Assembly: GCA_030841245.1 (NCBI GenBank) | Contig: JAVEDG010000018.1 | Span: 1-8,897, forward strand | DNA length: 8,897 bases | Source: Actinomycetota bacterium | GTDB taxonomy: Bacteria > Actinomycetota > Actinomycetes > JACCUZ01 | Direction: 5' to 3' | Shown here: positions 6,065-8,897 of the stretch, one piece after another | Position numbering within the stretch: the stretch's first letter is position 1 | How the letters are laid out: each line of letters begins with the position of its first letter | Translations under genes and position numbers: made by a program | The notes under the pieces: model-generated | Seen by the model: the letters and a program-made list of their open reading frames with translations, nothing else | The model's database searches: none | Told to the model about the DNA's origin: nothing

Positions 6065-8221
6065 TCAGAGCAGGAGCAGGAGGAGGAGCGCCGGCATGAT
6101 CGTGGACACGAAGGGCGCCCCAACGGCGGTGAGCAGGCCCACGCGGGAGGGGTCGCCGGGTCGTTGGCCGGCGCCCGCGTCCGCGAGCCACCCTTCGTCC
6201 GGATCCGCCTCCCAAGCTGAGCGCATCGTGGGCGGCGCCTGCACGCCGGTGGACATCTCGAACGCCGCCCAGGCGGAGTCGGACGTCCCGGCCTCGGCGA
6301 GCGTGGCCTCGCGCAGCCGGCTCACCGCGGCGCGGTCGATGGCCTCCTGGTCCGACTGCCGCCGCGCCTCGCCGGCCCGCCGGCGGGTCAGGGCGTACGG
6401 GGGGGTTGTCGTCGACCGGAGCCAGAACAGTCCCCAGGCTACGACGAGCAGGGAGACCGCAGCGCCGAGGAGGCTGGAGGGGTCCGGCGGCCACGACAGG
6501 TGGACGGCCATGATCTTCGCCACCACCGCGGCAAGGACGACGGCGAGGACCACTAGCCGCGCCAGCAGGGCTGCCCGCGGGAGCCGGTCAGAGGGGTCCT
6601 TGCGGGTCGCGGCGGGCACCCCTCCAGGCACCGCCGCCGCCTCGGCCGGCGGCCCGATGCGAACGGACAAGCCGTTCGGCGGGGCCGGACCGGCCGTGGG
6701 CGTCACCGGCACGGTCGGGCCCGGCTCAGGTGCTCCAGGGGAAGCCGGCTCTCTTGACCCGCCGGAGCCTGTCAGCGACCGGGCGGTCGGACCAGCGACC
6801 GGGACCTGTCGACCCAGGTCGATCTCCTCGGGCCTCACTGGTGCCGAGGCCGCCGCCGGCCCTACGCCCCGGGAGTTCACCTTGCTGCGCAGCGAGAAGG
6901 CCCGGGTCGCCTCCGGCTCCGGCTCCGGGTCCGGGGCCGGGTCCTCGACCTTGCCTCGTGCAACTGCGGGTACCTCCTTTGTCGGCTCCTCGCCGCTTCG
7001 CGGTTGCCCGCGTGGCTGCAGGCGCGCGCGCGCCGAGCGCTCCGGGTCGATCCCTGGCATGACGATCCGCACCCCCTCGGCCTGCTGCAGGACGTGGCGC
7101 AGGTTCTCGTTGGCCGAGTTTGACTCCGGTCGCCGGCCGAGGCGGGCGAGCGCGGTCACGTCCGCCCGGTTTCGGCCACGGCGCAGCCGCCCACGGCGTA
7201 CCGCCTCAGGGATCGACCGGGCGGCAGCTGCGCCAAGGAGAATGACGACGATCACCGCGGTGCCGATCGCCAGCACGCCCAGCAGTGGACCGACCCCGAA
7301 CGTCGACCCAGCTGGCGCGGTGGCCACCGATGCTGGCACGAACGCGCGGTCGAGCGCAGTCGACAGGTGCTGCCTTTTGGTCACGTGCACCGAGACCGTC
7401 ACCCGCGTCCGGCCCAGCAGCGGCGGCAGGACGAGCTTGCGTGCACCAAGGATCGCTTCCGCGACGCCGGCGCCAGCAACGCGGGGACTCGAGGCGGCGC
7501 GCGAGGGGCACCTGCTGAGCGTTGCCACCGGTCCGTACAGCGCACGGCCGGAGAGATTGACCGCATCGAAAACCACGCCACGTCGCCCGCCCACGACTCG
7601 GGCCCGCTGGACGGCAGCCGGGTCCTGGACACCGGCAGTCGCGGTTACCAGCGCCAGGTGACGGTCGAGCGCCGGGCCGCCGGCGAGCTGCCCGATGCCC
7701 ATGCGCACGGCCGGGCCGAGCGGCTCGCGCGTTGTGGGCCTGCCGGCAGGCAACGGAATGCTCCCCCTTCCCAGTGGTGCCAGCGCGCGCGCGACGGTGC
7801 CGACGCCGTTGCCCGTAGTGGTGATCGCCACCTGGCTCGCGGGGGGCAGGGCGCGCAGCAGAGACCGGGCTGCGGCCCGGACCTGATCCGGCTCCCGACT
7901 GAGGTCGAGGACGACCGCCACGGACACCAGGTCTGTCGGGAACCGGCCAACCGAGAACACATGCAGCGGCCTGGCACCCTGCCGCGCGGTGACGTCGGCG
8001 CGCGAGAACGAGCGGTGGCGCGCCTGCGCGGGCAGCGAAAGCAGGGCGACCGTCCGGGGTATCAGCGCGGTCACGACGGCGCGCAGTTGCCCGCACGCGG
8101 TGGCTGCGTCGGCCCGGTCGGGGAGCCATGCCGCCGACGAGAGCAAGGTGGCAGACGAGAGCAACGCGGCCATCGCAGCGGTGACCGCGGCCCCACGCAG
8201 CGATTGGCGTCCGCCGGACAT
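6065..8221 (-). CDS. Multi-pass membrane protein with VWA-like extracytoplasmic domain; otherwise unrecognised
   Basis: I do not recognise this 718-residue protein as a named family. It begins with a signal-peptide-like segment (about 9-39, basic residues, Ala/Leu core, then ADAA). Residues about 98-280 look like a von Willebrand factor A fold: LVSVAVVLDLSREP (98-111), SQVAITTTG (129-137), RHLALVTATAG (188-197) and RRGVVFDAVNLS (213-224). The metal site looks degenerate: D106-x-S108 is present but the second Ser is replaced by Glu. A transmembrane helix follows (about 308-334), then a basic stretch and a long Pro/Glu/Ala/Gly-rich linker (about 365-545), a probable helical hairpin in the membrane (550-575 and 584-602), an acidic soluble segment, and a last hydrophobic segment (693-718) ending in LLLLLLL. 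The ATG is preceded by GGGGGG with 4 nt spacing. It could be a surface-sensing or scaffold protein; function unknown. Confidence 0.82.
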   Translation of the reverse strand: MSGGRQSLRGAAVTAAMAALLSSATLLSSAAWLPDRADAATACGQLRAVVTALIPRTVALLSLPAQARHRSFSRADVTARQGARPLHVFSVGRFPTDLVSVAVVLDLSREPDQVRAAARSLLRALPPASQVAITTTGNGVGTVARALAPLGRGSIPLPAGRPTTREPLGPAVRMGIGQLAGGPALDRHLALVTATAGVQDPAAVQRARVVGGRRGVVFDAVNLSGRALYGPVATLSRCPSRAASSPRVAGAGVAEAILGARKLVLPPLLGRTRVTVSVHVTKRQHLSTALDRAFVPASVATAPAGSTFGVGPLLGVLAIGTAVIVVILLGAAAARSIPEAVRRGRLRRGRNRADVTALARLGRRPESNSANENLRHVLQQAEGVRIVMPGIDPERSARARLQPRGQPRSGEEPTKEVPAVARGKVEDPAPDPEPEPEATRAFSLRSKVNSRGVGPAAASAPVRPEEIDLGRQVPVAGPTARSLTGSGGSREPASPGAPEPGPTVPVTPTAGPAPPNGLSVRIGPPAEAAAVPGGVPAATRKDPSDRLPRAALLARLVVLAVVLAAVVAKIMAVHLSWPPDPSSLLGAAVSLLVVAWGLFWLRSTTTPPYALTRRRAGEARRQSDQEAIDRAAVSRLREATLAEAGTSDSAWAAFEMSTGVQAPPTMRSAWEADPDEGWLADAGAGQRPGDPSRVGLLTAVGAPFVSTIMPALLLLLLL
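6911..6940. repeat. Five imperfect hexamer repeats encoding a Pro-Glu/Pro-Asp run
   Basis: On the plus strand the hexamers read CTCCGG three times, then GTCCGG and GGCCGG. Read on the minus strand they encode alternating Pro and acidic residues (PAPDPEPEPE, about residues 428-437) in the linker of the membrane protein. This is a short coding microsatellite. In-frame expansion or contraction would alter linker length without breaking the frame. Confidence 0.75.
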
Positions 8222-8254
8222 GGAACCCCCCGCCCCTGTGGGTCGTTGCGCCAG

Positions 8255-8260
8255 ATCCTA
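8255..8260 (-). promoter_or_regulatory. Putative -10 element for the membrane-protein gene
   Basis: In the 67-bp gap between mazG and the membrane-protein gene, the minus strand reads TAGGAT, which matches the actinobacterial -10 consensus. The start would be near 8248, giving a leader of about 27 nt that contains a G-rich ribosome-binding site. No strong -35 is apparent. The short gap also allows read-through from mazG. Confidence 0.4.
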
Positions 8261-8288
8261 CGTCGCCGCAAAGGGCTACGGTGGCTGA

Positions 8289-8897
8289 CTACGGCGGCGG
8301 TTTCGGAGCTCGCTGTCCGGGCGGCGGCCCGCCGCGCTCCGTCGCCCGCGCCCGTTCGACGAAGTCGCGTACGACGAGGCGCAGCGCCGCCTCCGGGTCA
8401 ACCCCGGAGGCCCGGGCGTCCTGCACGGACAGGAAGAGGCGCTCCCCGACGGTGCCGGCCGCGGCCCCCGGCGCCGGAGCCAGGCCCGCCTGCTCGGCCC
8501 GGGCGAGTGTCTTCGCGGCCAGCGCGAGCGCCGGCAGGGTCGGCGGGATCCCGTCGAAGACGGACGCACGGCCTTTCTCCGCTGCCTTGAGCCGCTCCCA
8601 GCTGGCCTCGACGTCCGCAGCGCTCGGCGCGTCGGCGTCGCCGAACACGTGCGGGTGGCGGCGTACCAGCTTGGTGACGATGCCCTCGGCCACGTCGTCG
8701 ACGTCCCACGGCTTGTCGGGGTGCTCCGCCGCGATCCGGGCGTGGAAGACGACCTGCAGCAACAGATCGCCGAGCTCCTCCCGGAAGTGCTCGCTGTCAC
8801 CGCTCTCGATCGCCTCGATGGTCTCGTAGGCCTCTTCGAGGAGATAGGTGACCAGCGACTGGTGGGTCTGCTCGGCGTCCCACGGGCAGCCGCCGGG
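8289..8897 (-). CDS. mazG: MazG nucleoside triphosphate pyrophosphohydrolase, C-terminal part
   Basis: The window holds the last 202 codons and the TAG stop; the N-terminus lies beyond the right edge. MazG hydrolyses (d)NTPs to monophosphate and pyrophosphate, clearing aberrant nucleotides in the cytoplasm. The first visible residues are GGCPWDAEQTHQSLVTYLL, followed by EEAYE and, after a short spacer, EELGDLLLQVVFHAR. This is the complete EExxE...ExxD magnesium site of the catalytic MazG domain. Further on, HPHVFGD, SWERLKAAEKG and SVFDGIPPTLPALALAAKTL are standard MazG blocks. The second MazG repeat is shortened and degenerate: where EELGDLLF is expected the protein has VGERLFLSVQDARASGVDPEAALR, with the acidic ligands gone. 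The gene is the usual neighbour of eno in actinobacteria but is separated from it here by about 5.4 kb. Confidence 0.96.
   Translation of the reverse strand, partial: PGGCPWDAEQTHQSLVTYLLEEAYETIEAIESGDSEHFREELGDLLLQVVFHARIAAEHPDKPWDVDDVAEGIVTKLVRRHPHVFGDADAPSAADVEASWERLKAAEKGRASVFDGIPPTLPALALAAKTLARAEQAGLAPAPGAAAGTVGERLFLSVQDARASGVDPEAALRLVVRDFVERARATERGGPPPGQRAPKPPP

Noticed and set aside
4463..6220. 585-codon open frame on the plus strand opposite DUF885
   Set aside because: It is the antisense shadow of a clear DUF885 gene with an intact HEAMPGH site; long antisense frames are expected at this GC content.
5727..7661. 644-codon plus-strand open frame across DUF885 and the membrane-protein gene
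   Set aside because: Its composition is Ser/Arg/Ala low-complexity with no domain, and it runs across the boundary of two genes on the other strand.

Overview
This is a high-GC, codon-biased chromosomal segment typical of an actinobacterium. The best evidence is gene order. Reading the minus strand from the right edge gives mazG, then (after an interruption) eno, ftsB/divIC, a DUF501 protein and a Ppx/GppA phosphatase. As I recall, this matches Mycobacterium tuberculosis Rv1021 to Rv1026 (mazG, lpqU, eno, Rv1024, Rv1025, ppx). I see no transposase, integrase, tRNA, rRNA or CRISPR array.

Layout. Positions 1-2805 (minus strand) hold a tight housekeeping operon: enolase (GTG start, strong ribosome-binding site), an FtsB/DivIC-type septum protein overlapping it by 4 bp, a DUF501 protein 23 bp further on, and the first 187 codons of a Ppx/GppA-type phosphatase starting inside the DUF501 stop codon. 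Positions 2806-3226 are a divergent intergenic region. It carries a putative enolase promoter and, on the plus strand, what may be a leaderless 21-codon alanine-rich leader peptide followed by two hairpins. Positions 3227-4441 (plus strand) encode a free-standing alanyl-tRNA-synthetase-like catalytic protein. It converges with, and overlaps by 42 bp, a DUF885 zinc-peptidase-like gene (4400-6046, minus). Next comes a 718-residue multi-pass membrane protein with a VWA-like extracytoplasmic domain (6065-8221, minus). The right edge holds the C-terminal 202 residues of MazG (8289-8897, minus).

Function. The conserved genes cover glycolysis (enolase), division (FtsB/DivIC), polyphosphate or (p)ppGpp metabolism (Ppx/GppA) and nucleotide-pool sanitation (MazG). 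The three genes between mazG and eno look like an accessory insertion. Their joint role cannot be read from the sequence. The most interesting part is the AlaRS-like paralogue with its leader. The leader has 7 Ala codons in 21, the hairpins can be redrawn as a mutually exclusive alternative pairing, and the geometry fits ribosome-mediated attenuation. This is inference: there is no U-tract, and GC-rich DNA produces Ala codons and hairpins easily.
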